From contig JAVHJL010000007.1 of assembly GCA_036971715.1 (NCBI GenBank), positions 2,418,001 to 2,482,000 on the forward strand: a DNA stretch of 64,000 nt, in the 5' to 3' direction. Below are positions 43,720-56,279 of the stretch, piece after piece. Each line of letters begins with the position of its first letter. Within the stretch, counting starts at the first letter, position 1. A model generated the notes under the pieces. It was given only the letters and a program-made list of their open reading frames with translations, made no database searches and was not told the origin of the DNA. This DNA comes from Arthrobotrys musiformis. Taxonomy: Eukaryota; Ascomycota; Orbiliomycetes; Orbiliales; Orbiliaceae. A program made the translations under genes and the position numbers.

Positions 43720-45137
43720 CTTGATATAAAATCTTTTTGGACGTTTGGGGTATTTATTAATTCGGTATAACCTTTGAGGTAGTGTAAGACCCGCTTCCAC
43801 AATTGGTATAACCTAGTAGGGAATTATGAACGAATGGGTATATAAAAAATGCAAATACTAAAAAGTAACAGTAGCAAAGGCAAAGAAGACCAGCTTCCGT
43901 TCAAAAAAGGCCGATTAATGGCTGAGCAGAAAAGAATGAGCGACTCGTGGTGTCGAAGCTGGGGAGCAACTCCACAATCTCGGACCGACTAGAGCTATAT
44001 ATATTAGCATTCTCAATTTCTATAATGAGTAGAATATAGCTACGTAGCTCCCCGAGGGGAGGGCTATACACAGCGTATCAGAATCTTTCCGTTCGTCAGA
44101 AAGTGGCTCAGCTGAGCGCCGCGTGCAGCGTCGGTTCTCGGCTGCCTGACAATCTGCAAGGGACCAACTTTTTCTCTTCTATAGCTACGGTCCAAATAGT
44201 CGGTGGCTTTCGATTACGAAGGCTGGAATTTTACTTTTTTCAACACACTATATAGTGTCTAAACTACTTGTGCTCAAGGGCGTTTCGTATCTTCGGTGTG
44301 GGATCAGAATATGGTGCGTGTTGGCGTGAACGAGGGGTCAAGACTTTCCCGTTGGAGGTTAGACCGTGCTGTGGAAGTTCATGCGAAGGGGCTTTTGAGT
44401 TGTTACACATACCGACCAATGAGGGATGTCTCATTCTCTAGCAGCCCTCACAGCAAAACCAAGCACTTAACGGGGTTGAAGGGATTTAGTCTTTTTTTTA
44501 GTCTAGAAACGAGACAAAGTAGGCTTAAACGACGTTCGCATTCGCTTGGAGTACTTCCAGAACAGAAAGTGGTTTTTGGGGAACCGGGTTCTTAAATTTC
44601 GAAGTGTTATTCGGTGTTGGATTTTGAGGCCGGGATATGGGGATTCAGATCTTGTCTGATGACAATCAGGCCCGACTTCAATTCTAAAAATTATAGTGAC
44701 AGGATCATGGTAGATGCGTATTTTAAAAATACACATTGGCCATGTGAGAATAAAACGATCGGATAGGTCTATTTCTTGGGGGTATTATAAGTGTAAGAGA
44801 TAAAGACGAAAGATAAGAAACGCCATACACCGAAAATGTGCGGGAGGGGAAAAAGGGAAACCGCAAAGAATGCCGATGGTAGAATCAGTCGAGGATGCGC
44901 GACAACAAGGGGAAAAAAAATTACAAAAGAAATTAAAACTGGATACAGAAATTCTCCGTGTACAGGCATTTTCCTACGATAGTAATAGACTGGGGAAGAT
45001 AAGACTAGCGGCTTGAGTGTTTACCCGGTAGCATGCTATGATATCATACAATCAGCCACCTGGTCATTCTGAAAAGTCTGGCAATGACATGAGCGCCTTC
45101 GATTAACTTACTAGCTAATTAAACATATATCGGTAGA
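43720..45137. other. Spacer, no gene seen
   Basis: Contains CTCCCCGAGGGGAG, a perfect 14-bp palindrome, at 44048-44061. No coding frame is convincing. Confidence 0.5.
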
Positions 45138-45678
45138 CTAGTTATATCCCTTGTTGCTTGAAGATTTTGGCTTCGCAATAGGAAATACCTTTTGCTTTCT
45201 GGTGTCCGGCCCAAAGATCTTGAAAACAAGTCCAACGAACGAGCAATGAGAGTCCACGGCACGCTTCATGCTCTTAACATACTCGGATGCGGCACCACAA
45301 TTAATTGCGCAGGAAGACTTGATGCAAGAGTTGAGTTCGGACCAGTAGGCATTCGAGAAGGATGAGCAGGAGTTTCGGCCTTTAATTCAAGCTTGGTGGT
45401 TAGCCTCCCAACCCACAGCTACAAGATATTATTCCGGATTTATACGCATATGGAAGTTTTAACTTACACTGCTCAGTTTTACACGGATTCGTCTTTGGGT
45501 ATTTCTCGAAGATACAAGTTTCGGCGCATGTAATTTGGTTGATAGCTTGGTGAGCGACGGTGAGCAGGTTGACGTTGACGGATTGTTGGCCCGCGGCTTT
45601 GAAGGGATCGCTATGCGGCACCGGAGTCGCTAGGGTGCATGACGCAAGGAGTAGGATGCTTCCGAGTGAGATCTTCAT
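45138..45678 (-). CDS. Cysteine-rich secreted protein, 150 aa
   Basis: Exons 45678-45468 and 45379-45138 (88-nt intron, GTAAGT..AAAG), joined across a Cys codon. Signal peptide MKISLGSILLLASCTLATP. The mature part has nine cysteines, spaced CAETC...NPC...EQC-RNSC...NSC...SSC...INC...SHC, then a basic tail (KRAVDSHCSFVGLVFKIFG...). The Cys-dense, short, secreted layout is typical of effector-type or cell-wall proteins; no named domain is recognised. The exon-intron structure hides the second half. An alternative is a frame ending after exon 1 (92 aa). Confidence 0.72.
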
Positions 45679-48479
45679 TTTTTAACAGGGTACGCAAAGG
45701 GACTACAGATCGAGGTGTTAAATGTTAGTTTTTACCAGAGACGACGGAAAGTTGCTTGACTCGTGGATAGATTACGGGAGATATAGGTTGGTCGTGGACA
45801 GGTATTATACAAAAGTAGGCTGCAGGTTGTCCGCTATTATAGACACACTTTTTACAAAGATTGTTGGACATAAACCAGTAGCCCGATTCCTGTTGGTTCG
45901 CCGAGTGAGGGTTACACGTACCTTATGTATAATGAAGTGTCAATAACACTGGCCTAGCAATTAATGCAATGCGATAGCAAAGGGCTATTGAACGAAAACC
46001 ACGAAATCGAAGGGAAAGCAGTAGTTTCGAAACAAAGCCCAGGAATGGGTGAGGATAGCAAGGGCAATTATATAGAGCGCAGTGGCTGGAAGCTTCAAAG
46101 GAAAAAAGGGTTAGGCCTGTCCGCAGAGCCTCGGTGTCCACCGTCAAAAGTCGTTTAATACGAACCGAGAATCCGGTTAGGCTGGCTCGCTTGGTGGCTT
46201 GGGGAGAGCAGCACCCGTTTTTCTTACTAAGTATAGAGAATTATGTTGGAGGGGCTGACGGTATGTAGTGGGCACAGTGCGAATTATAGACAATTAAACA
46301 AGAATTATTATTCTTCCAAATCAGATACAAAAAGAATGTGGAGAAAGATGTTGGGCGGTGGAGTTGAGCGGATAGCATCTACTTTTTAGTGGAGCGGTGC
46401 GATATATGTTTCTCTAGCTCGTTCGAGGGTACAAAGCTCTTCTCGAAACAAAATTTTAAATGAGCGGGGACATAAAAGCGATCGCATAAACACCAAGATT
46501 CCGCTACCGGAGTCTTGGGAAATATCCATTTGATAATAAGAATCGGTCCTACTACCTTGTGCGATGTTTGTGTTCATCCGAATTTTACGGGGTTTCCTCC
46601 TTCTTGATTCTGTTTCGCGGAAAGCAGAGCTCATTGCCTCAACTCGCACACAACGAGACATTATTACCCACCCGGCAATGTTGGAAATTAGACGGCAATG
46701 GCTAGGATTGTTGGCAGGCGGGAGTTCAGGGGTGCCCATGAACCTCGAAATAGACACTTGATCATTTGCCGGGGGCTCTTAATGATCTTGGTGGAGATGT
46801 TGTATGGATCTTGGTTATTCTTGAGAGTTTCTGAGCTGTTTAGCTTTTGGGCGTACACGAATGCTTAGCTTCTGTCTTGAAATGAGCTTTGAGCTTTCTG
46901 TGCCGCTCGTGTTCGACAAAATGTTGGTTTCCCCACTTCTGAGGGCTGAATTTTCGATCAGTTGCGCCGCCTCTGTCTCCGGCATGATGACATCTCTTTT
47001 TAATGGAATTCTTCGTCTCTGCCTCGTTGATGCAGCGAAATACACGTATCTTAATCGAAGCTCGAAGGAAGTTTAATATGAAGCCTAGGATGAGAGGAAA
47101 GCGGCAGGGTCGTGCAACCTATTTTGGGAGACGGGGCAGGGATAGTGCATGTTGGAAGCGAAGGAATATGCCTGTGGGCGGCAACTGCGACGGAGAACCA
47201 TGACACCAGCAGGGAAAGTCTAAGCTAGGGCAGACACATTGGCCAAATTATGTCAACTTTGACAGGATCAGAGATCGATCAAGAGGTATAAAAGAAACAG
47301 AATATGAGTATTAGATTAAATATTTTTCTTTTCTTTTTCGTTTTCTTTGGGGTTCTGTCGTAGGGCCCAAAGGATTCTCGAAGGCGGGTGTAAGATCGAT
47401 ATGAAAGTCTAGGCGACTTGGGACATATGCATTTTGGATAATTGGCAGAGAATGTAACTTTGACAGGCGCTGAATTGCATCTATGCATATCCTTCGATGC
47501 CGTTTCTTCCGGAATTTTGCCTCAAAGGATTCAATATGGAACCACGGGATCATGCCCAACGTCCTCGCGGCCAATTACTTATACTCAAATGTCGCATTTG
47601 AATAGTCTGGAGGTGCATTTGAATACCAACGACGTGGCTGCATACGGTTAGCGGAAATCTAGAAAGCATATGCCTATGTCGATATGGCTCTCTTCTCATC
47701 GGTATTCAAACGCAGTGAGACATGTTATCGACGGACAGGGGTTCGAATTAATTACTACCTTGTTAGCTCTTTGCTCGGAAAGGCAGCTAGTTGGGCTTAT
47801 AAGCCAACCCCATCCCGGACAACGGGAATGTCTATTTAATATGTAAAGTCGTTCAACGACCGGGCTTCAAGTTCGAAGCTGCTTCGCGAATCCGCCCTGT
47901 CAAAGTGGGTCCCGGCCTAGGTGTATGTCAAAATTTAACTTGTGCCCGTGGAAGGATTATTACATAGTCGATGTTGTACCCACCTCTATTTAATTTCGAA
48001 TTTCCAAAGGAATTCAAAATACTGCTTAGTTGCCCATCAGTCCTATTTTTCGTGCTAATATATTCGGTACCCCCGCTGTGCCGAGACTGGCATTGCATTG
48101 GTGATATCGATAGCTGGGTAACTGCCGGAAGCTTAAGCGGACCGATCGCGAGCCAAGCATCGAGAGGCTGCGGCGGGCCTGCCAAGCCAAACCCAAACAA
48201 AACGCACTGCCATTTGGTCAGCACCCACAAACAACCATCCCTGAACACCAACCTGAACTCCACCATTCTGCAGATAGACCGGGCTTGGTGCTGGCCTGAT
48301 CCGAATCCCGAGATCTTACCACGCTCTCCTTTTTCTTCTGTTCGAATTCACCGATACTTCGTCGCGCCTACGTACCTAATGTCATGTCGTAGTTCGTTCG
48401 GTGCTTCACTCTCGCGGTTAAAACACGACGACTAATTCTTTGTAATAACGTTTACTTCTTACTTCTCGTCTCTCATTAA
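45679..48479. other. Long spacer, no convincing gene
   Basis: About 2.8 kb. Frames on both strands (for example 47971-48435 on the plus strand) read as non-coding: no conserved segments, odd composition. Upstream region of the mannosyltransferase gene at its right end. Confidence 0.5.
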
Positions 48480-49819
48480 ATGCCAATTGTACCCATGCTC
48501 CGGCTTCGCAGCTCCCCGCAAAATCGCCTTATCCGTCGCCTACTCTTCGCCGCCATATTCTTTCTCCTGAACGCTCATTTATTCATATACTTCCTGCATG
48601 GCCCTAGTGAGGGACTATCGGACGACTTAGCTTCACTATGGGACTTCAATCCGGCTGTCGCGGTACCAAGGGTTCATGGGATCGGGAAGGTGTACATTGC
48701 CGCCAATCATTGGATATCTGGGAAGATTCTTAAGCCGTATTGGATCAATGGATTGTTGATGCTAATACAGCAATTGGGGCCGGAGAATGTCTTTGTCAGC
48801 ATCTATGAGAACGGGTCGTGGGATGAGACACCGGCAATGCTGAGGGAGCTGGATCAGGAACTCGGACGTATGGGGGTGGATCGGAGGGTGCTGATCGAGG
48901 CGATCACGCACCGGGAGCAAGTTGCAGAAGTGGTAGCTCAGGGCAATGATAAGCCTGGCTGGGTTATGACATCTCGGGGGAAGAAGGAGCTACGACGAAT
49001 ACCAATGCTGGCGAAGTTGCGAAATCGACTATTAGAACCATTGGAAGAGCTGCAAAGACAGGGCAAAGGGAATTTTGATAGGATATTGTTTATGAATGAT
49101 GTGGTTTTCACGGTGAGTCTATGCTTATATTGGGTATGGGTTCTATATTGAATGCACACTAATAGATGATGTAGGCCGAAGATGTAATTACCTTATTAAA
49201 GACACGGGATGGAAACTATACAGCCGCTTGCTCAGTCGACTTCAACAAACCACAGTATTACTACGACACTTTCGCCCTTCGGGATATCTACGGACAGGAA
49301 GCTGCGAGCCAACGATTCCCATTCTTTGCGGGTGGTGAAAGCCGAGATGCAATGATGAGAGGGGATCCGGTTCCTGTCCAAAGTTGTTGGAATGGCATAG
49401 TCGCCTTCGACGCCGCTCCATTTACACGAAACCAGAAACCATTACGCTTCCGTGGAATTGATGACTCGCTATCAGTGTTGCATCTTGAAGGATCTGAATG
49501 CTGTTTGATACATGCGGATAATGCGAGAGGGCCTCAGTCGTCTCAAAGGTCCGGGGTTTGGATGAACCCGCTGGTTCGGGTGGGATATAACTTTCCTGCA
49601 TACCAATACCAGCGGAGCCATATGTACCAATGGCCGGAATATTTTATCTCTATACCAGTTAGAATTGGTACCACTCTGCTGCGTCTTCCGTGGAGAAAGC
49701 GGAAAGTTGGTAAGAGAGTCGCTAGTTGGAGGAAAGAGACCGGCAGTGACGAGAGCGGGGAGTTTTGTCTTGTGGATGAGATGCATGTGCTCGTGGAGAA
49801 CGGGTGGAAACATGTCTAA
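48480..49819 (+). CDS. CAP59/CMT1-type alpha-1,3-mannosyltransferase, 425 aa
   Basis: Exons 48480-49112 and 49175-49819; 62-nt intron GTGAGT..GTAG with an ACTAAT branch. Type II membrane protein: basic start, one membrane segment at about residues 20-40 (RLLFAAIFFLLNAHLFIYFL). Domain landmarks: GKVYIAANHW, NVFVSIYENGSWD, DRILFMNDVVFTAEDVITLL (the conserved donor/metal region), ACSVDFNKPQYYYDTFALRD, VQSCWNGIVAFDAAPF and DECCLIHAD-like ECCLIHADNAR. This matches the Cryptococcus CMT1/CAP59 family (Golgi mannosyltransferases of wall or capsule polysaccharide synthesis). Length is near the usual 400-450 residues. Confidence 0.88.
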
Positions 49820-50538
49820 TCCCTCCTTTTTTCTCTCAATTCATTTATCCTCTCTTCCCTCCTTCTTTCTCTGGTTGTCTTTGAGGGTTCTCTTCTATGT
49901 ATCATCTTACTATTTCCCCTTTTTTTCCCTTTACCGTCGCATCTCGTTTCCTTTCTCCATTGCATTGAAATATTTGGCGTTGAACGAAAATCTTAATATC
50001 GGAAGCATCACCCTCGGCGTTAGTACTACGTGTACTATACTACTATCATTATTACTCCTTTACCACCTCTAATACTTCTCTAATACGCTGGGGCCCTGTC
50101 CCTCGTACTCTGTATTCGAGGCTCGATTTAATTAGCGAAAACATTTTTTGTATCATATTAAAAATGGGCGTCTAGACCAAAAAGTCGAGAATAGCGAACC
50201 TTGGTATTTTTCAAGGCTTTTAAGCCTGCTCGTTCGCTGAGTTTGAATGGCTTCAAGGGGGTCGGGTAACAATGTCAAGCTACTTGACTCTGGCTCTGGG
50301 AAGCTAGACTCGAGGCTACCAGGAAGCCTGTCGGCCTCGACGTGCATGTTATGCACAGTACGTCGTCGAGGCTGTGTGTTTTCGTGCAAGGCGGCTGGCA
50401 GGATTATGACCCCGCGCGCGCCACCCCACCTATATATATCTGCATATAAAAATCCAGAATGACCCTCTTAGCTTTGTAAAATCCTGTACAGAACCTCGAG
50501 GCTAACTCCTCGTATTAAATCCATCAAACTTGCACGTC
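49820..50538. other. Spacer before the HeLo-like NLR, rich in TCGAGGCT motifs
   Basis: CT-rich 3' region of the mannosyltransferase gene, then upstream region of the NLR with three TCGAGGCT motifs (50310, 50371, 50496). No gene seen. Confidence 0.45.
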
Positions 50539-53500
50539 ATGTCAGACCCTCTATCGACTATAGCTGGCATCATCGGAGTAGTCCAAGGAATCCATGGTTG
50601 TTGGAAATTCTACTCCGGCGTCAAGGGTGCCAAGGAAGACGTCGACAAACTTACCGTGGAAATCGACAACATAAAGGGATTGGTTGAGCAGGTCAAGACA
50701 TTTCTCAACGACACAAACTATGACGGTCTCTCCGATTCCAGGGAGTTGAAAGGCGCTCTCGAAGGCTGTCGGAACGAACTGCAACAGTTACAGGGAAAAC
50801 TTGATTCGCAGAAGGACCGCGGCTCACGCTTGGGTTTCTTCAAACGCACGAAATGGCCATTTGTTAAGCCTGATATCGTTGAAATTATCAACAGTTTGGA
50901 AAGGTGGAAAGCTTCTATAGATTTAGTCTTGACCGTATATCAGACGTAAGACACTTGGGCCAACATCCCTCTGGTTTATTGAACATTTCATGCTCATATA
51001 TACGTCTAGCGATAAGCTCCAAAATTTAGACCAGAAAATCGACTTGGCAGGGCTTCCCATTGCCGAAGGGGCGGCGTATGGAAGCTTCGCGGATCGCCAT
51101 GAACCTGAATGCTTGCCTGGAACGAGAATAGAGCTGCGAAAGCGGATTGCCGACTGGTTAAACTCGCCGCACGGGCAGGGTGAATGCCTTTTCTGGCTGA
51201 GCGGCGTTGCTGGAACTGGAAAATCTACAATATCGCGGACAATTGCGAGAGACTTGAAAGATAATGGTCAGCTCGTAGCAAGTTTCTTCTTTAGGAGAGG
51301 CGAAAAAGACAGAGGGAATGCTGCTCGGCTCTTTACGACTCTCGCATCTCAGTTTGCGAATAAAGCGGGGGATGTGAGACGAACTATACAAAAAGCAATC
51401 GAGGCAGATCCTAGCATCCCAACTATGAACCCTGGAGAACAGTTCAGTAAATTGATCTTTCAACCACTCTCTCAAGTGCAAGATCATAAACTTCAATCTC
51501 ACCCGAGGAAGGTCATCGTGGTAATCGATGCTTTGGACGAATGCGACCAAGAAAAGGACCAGAGGCTTATTATCTCCCTTCTCTCTCAATTCAAAGATTT
51601 AAAAGGCATTGACACGCGTGTATTCCTCACCAGTCGACCTGAGCTTCCTATCCGCCTTGGATTTAAAGACTTGTCGAAGAATATCCACCAAGATGTCATT
51701 TTACACGAGGTGGCTGGGACTGATCGAGATATTGGCATTCTCTTGCAGGACGAGTTTTCGAAAATTAGACAAGATCGGGGCCTTCCTTCAGGGTGGCCGG
51801 GGGACGAGACCATACAGAAACTCATCAAGATGGCGGTTCCGCTCTTCATTTTCGCGGCGACGGCTTGTCGATTTATTGCCGACGAAGACTGGGATCCGGA
51901 AGAGCAAGTTAAACTCGTTATGGAATACCAAACTGACTTGGGCGAAGATGTGGAGAAAACTTATCTTCCTATTCTCAAGAGATTGATCACAGACCATAAT
52001 TCTGTCGCACAAGCCAAACTAGCAAAGGAGTTTCGACAAATAGTGGGAGCGATTGTAAACCTCGCTAGCCCGCTCTCGATCCCCTCACTAGCAAAACTCT
52101 TATCCATCTCAGAAGGGACTATCGATCTTCGACTCAAAAGATTACACTCTGTTCTCAATATCCCTGCGGAGACGAGCCGACATGAACCCGTCAGAACATT
52201 TCACTTGTCATTCCGCGACTTTCTCACAAACCAACGTCTCCATGACCGTTCCGAGCTATCGCAGTTTTGGGTAGATGAGAAAGAGGCACATAGGCTGCTT
52301 GCCACTCATTGCATTGAGATCATGTCTTCTACTACTGGGTCAGGCCTAAAGCGAGACATTTGCGGCTTAGGGTTGTCCGGAATATTGCGATCTCAGGTCG
52401 ATGTAGGGCTCGTGCAGAAGCACATCTCTCCAGAGCTTCAGTATGCGTGTCGCTACTGGGTGTATCATATTGTTCAAAGTGGAGGTAGCATTTCCGAGAA
52501 CGATCAAGCGCACAACTTCTTGCAGAAGAACCTACTTCATTGGCTCGAGGCGGAGAGTTTGTTGGGCGAGATGGACCATACGATTTCAAAGATTAATGAA
52601 CTAAGAATGAGCGTTAACGTAAGTTCATATTTCCTTAAAAAAGATCGCAACTCTTCATGCTCTTTTTTGAGTATCCTTAATCTGGATTTTTTGATATCAT
52701 TTGAATTCTATCTGGGTAAAAAGGAAGCTCACCTATGATTTTCATTATTGTTCAGGTTAACCACGGCCAGAGCCTCTGGGATTTACTGTACGACATAAAG
52801 AGATTTGTGCTCCGGAATAGGTACATGATCGACAAGGCACCATTACAAACATACATATCGGCTCTGATATTCGCCCCGGAGCAGAGCCTTGTCAAGAAAT
52901 TATTCGACCCGCGGAGTTATATTCCGTGGTTGCGGCAATTACCCCAAGTTGAGGGAAACTGGGATGCTGTGCTTCAGACGCTCGAAGGACACGAAGTTGA
53001 GATCGCTAGTTTGGAGTTCTACCATGATATTCTAGCGTCAATGTCTTTCGACGGGGCAATTCGTCTATGGGATGCGAATACAGGAGCGCCCTTGCGGGCA
53101 ATGAAAATTGATGAAGAGCGATATCCGGATCATCGATTTGGTTTATCGTTTTCTCCCAACGGAGTTCTTGCGTCTCAAGCTGGAAATACAATTAAACTTT
53201 GGGATATAGATACTGGCGCTCTTCTACGAACGCTGAGGCAACGTTCTAGTCGGTTTACTAGTATTACTTTTGCTTTTGATGGAGCTTTGGCCGCTGCATC
53301 CGATGATTGCACAATAGGGTTATGGGGTGCGGATACAGGAGCATTAATACGGATTCTGGGAGAATATGAAACGCCTGCTTCGGCTCTGGCATTTTTTGAC
53401 GGAATTCTGGCATCCATATCAATGGATGGAGTGATCAGATTACATGGTTCGAATATTAGCACCTCGGTGCAAATCCTGGATTCTCCAAAATCAAACTCAC

Positions 53501-54783
53501 CGCCTTGGGTCGAAGGCTATCTGGCATTTTCCCCAGTTGGAATTCTAGGGTCGGTGTGTGTCGACGGAAATATTAGACTGTGGGACTCTAGAAACGGAAC
53601 TCTATTGTCAACGATTCAGCGAGAAAATACAAGGATATCGATTCCTAGAGTCATAGCGTTCTTTGGAGATATTCTCGCATGTGCAACAAAAGATGGTATG
53701 ATCGAGCTTTGGAATGGAAATGGAGCGCTTCTGCAGACAGTGAGAGCGTATACAGATAGTGTGAGAGATATCAAATTCTCTTCCAGCGGTATTTTAGCTT
53801 CAGCATCAAGTCTTGACGCGACTATCAAGCTGCGGGATATCCATATGTTATTGCTAAATATAAAGACGTCGGAAATAAACAAAGGGGGGTTCGATTCTAT
53901 GAGGTTTTCATCTAATGGTGAACTTCTGGCATCCTCACTCGGATCAGCTAGCCGGACAGTTTGCCTGTGGGAGGCGGAAGGAGCGCTGCGACAAAAGATA
54001 GCACCAATATGTTCGAACGTGTATTCCGTTGCTGTTTTGGGTTTCTCTACTCATTGTGATGTTTTGGCTTTGACAGGCAGACTTACGCCGGATCTTCTTG
54101 ATCGAGAAGACTGTTTCGGAATAGAACTCTGGGGACTAGATGGAGTGTTGTTGCGGGAGATCGAAATACCGGATACGGTCAAAGCGGCCGCCTCCGCCAT
54201 AGCATTTTCCTCCGATGATAAAATTATGGCCGCCACATGCTTAACCGGGCGGTGGACTGACCGCAAGTTAGTAATATTGCTATGGGGCCTAGACACCGAG
54301 GCGCCACCGCGGGTTTTCCGCTCATCGGTACCGTTGTTAGAATCCGGCGAGGTCGTAAGATTGGCGTTTTCCTCCGATAATAAAGCTCTACTGGGCGTGC
54401 TTCAAACAGGAGAGGTACTGCTGTGGGATTCGAATACCGGGAAACAGCTAGCAAAATATGAACTCCCGGCCGCCGTCTTCAGATTCGCGTCCGACCCACT
54501 AAACCTATGGGACGCACTTACTTTAGAGTATATAAAGTCTTTCAACTCCAAGAGGGCAGAATATGTTGGGCTTGCTGATCGGACATCAACATCCTTTGAA
54601 ACAAGTCTCAAGGGTTGCATAGTCGTCAAAGATGAATGGATGTGGCGGGATGAGGATAGAATAGTTTGGCTACTAGATGAATATAGACCGGCCTCACCGC
54701 GTTCTTGGGATATTTGTGGAAATCGCGTCGCATTGGGCCACCGGTCAGGACGGGTTGCATTATTCGAGTTCGACCAACGTTAA
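50539..54783 (+). CDS. NLR: HeLo-like N-terminal domain - NACHT - WD40 propeller, 1347 aa
   Basis: Three exons: 50539-50945, 51010-52618, 52756-54783; introns 64 and 137 nt. Residues 1-130 are helical and resemble the Helo_like_N module (SDPLSTIAGIIGVVQGIHGC..., coiled-coil helices). NACHT: P-loop GVAGTGKST (about 200), Walker B VVIDALDEC (about 307), LTSRPE, winged-helix part to FHLSFRDFL and a CRYWVYHI helix. From about 749 a WD40 propeller: FDGAIRLWD, AGNTIKLWD, CTIGLWG, VDGNIRLWD, DGMIELWN, TIKLRD, EVLLWD; about ten blades, strongly diverged from each other. Same architecture class as HET-E/HET-D/HNWD allorecognition proteins, whose N-terminal domain triggers cell death (knowledge of the family). 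Its WD repeats lack the high identity of those fast-evolving sensors. Confidence 0.9.
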
Positions 54784-55011
54784 CAATAGAGTATCCGATC
54801 CTATGATCCCCACTTGTTCTAGCCGATTACATGTCTTCCTTTCAAATATTGATATTTGCAGTTCCTTAGCGGGTTCTCTATAGATAGATGCATAAATATA
54901 GTCTTGTTTTTGCGCCGAGGCTTTTGTAGTCGTGCTGGTTGCTGCATTCGCGCGTTGGATGCTAGATTCGAGGCTAGCGTTGAATTGGCGCCTCTGCCGC
55001 TTACCTGCATG

Positions 55012-55043
55012 CATTATCTCGTAAACCAGATGCTACTGTGTCT
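55012..55043 (+). repeat. 32-bp sequence shared with 8582-8613
   Basis: Identical over 32 bp to the stretch just after the C2H2-PNP-NACHT NLR; here it lies 229 bp after the stop of the HeLo-like NLR. Confidence 0.85.
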
Positions 55044-55200
55044 GTGCATGCACCTAATTCGGACTACTATTAAATCTGATTCTAACTTGGTCTCCTTTTT
55101 TTTCTTTTCTTTTTTTCTGCCTGTGGGTTCATTGATTTTATAGGTAGTGTTTGCAATGCGTTGAATTTGTTGTATTTTATCGCCTCTTTCCCGACCCTAA

Positions 55201-55479
55201 AATACCTACCGGCTGGTCTCGTCTACCGGCTACTGGCACAAAGACGGCATACAGATCAGAAATGTTCCGGAGGCCAGCTTCGTCCTCTCCCTGGCTGAGA
55301 TTTTTCCTTGGAGATCCCGTCAGACGTACAAGATAGATTTATTTCCGGTTTATGAGGGCCATGAAGACGAGAGGTATCCTTGGAATGATGGGATTGAAGT
55401 CACGATGAAGCCGGAGCCAACGAAGTCCGAACAAGCGCAGGCGGATGGATGGGATTACCTTGAAGATGAAGATTTTTAG
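55201..55479 (+). pseudogene. Orphan protein-like exon or gene remnant
   Basis: A frame without ATG, open for 92 codons to TAG at 55477, reads like protein: RLVSSTGYWHKDGIQIRN, ASFVLSLAEIF, TYKIDLFPVY, ERYPWNDGIEVTMKPEPT, then an acidic end (DYLEDEDF). A TAA stands just upstream. It may be the last exon of a gene whose other exons are lost or not recognised. Function unknown. Confidence 0.35.
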
Positions 55480-56279
55480 CCCCCGCGAGTGTTTCATTTT
55501 CATTTTTTGTCATGCAATTAATTGCGCGCAATGGGTCCATGAACTCTTTGTCAGTTAATAAATATTCTGCGTTTAATTTGCGAATAAGATTATAATTCTT
55601 ATTTTCGCCTTTTCAATTGACTTTTTTCTTTAAAATATAAAACGATAGAGCGATACTTGGTATATAAAATAAACTATCGGTACGCACCCTAGGGCCCTCG
55701 GAGCTACATGGATCTCACGCCCCTCACGCTCTTCGAATGTATTCAAATTGTCATGTCTGGCCAGAGAATGACCAGTTTGGAAATATACAACATGTGTTGA
55801 GTCATATTCAACTGTCACGGCCGCCCCACAGTTGAATACGGTACAGGTCACGACTCAAGCCAAAGTGAGTCGCGACGCAGCTTGCAAATACATTCCATGG
55901 ATCGATTGACGAATAATTTACAGACGTGCCGCACTAAGTCGGCCAAGAGCCTGCATTCACCAAAATATACCAGGACCCCGGAGGATATGCAGGCGCACGC
56001 CTAGGCGATTTGCTGTCTTGATCGAACTAAAGCATATGCAGGGTACAACTCGTCTCGTACCCAGCCCGCACAAAGAGTGACCGGGTACAACCACTTAACT
56101 AGTACAGAGGTGATCTGGAGCGAACTAGTCGTGAGTTCGCACTATATAATCGGGAGCCCCCGCCGCGTCTGAACAAGATACAGCGGCCGCAATTGATCGA
56201 ACTTTGGCTCCTTTCAATTACTACTAGCATATGCACAGTCCGGGGCACAGAACTTACAAAGCGATCAGTGGGGACCACA

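Larger units (their letters stand above)
54784..56279. other. Spacer with the 32-bp repeat and an orphan open exon
   Basis: 3' region of the NLR, the shared repeat at 55012-55043 and the open frame described at 55201-55479. A minus-strand frame near 55851-55630 has no ATG and no known features. Confidence 0.45.

Noticed and set aside
46386..46757. 123-codon minus-strand frame
   Set aside because: No recognisable features and overlaps another unsupported frame on the plus strand.
47971..48435. 154-codon plus-strand frame
   Set aside because: Cys/Pro/Ser composition without conserved segments, just upstream of the mannosyltransferase; more likely its leader.
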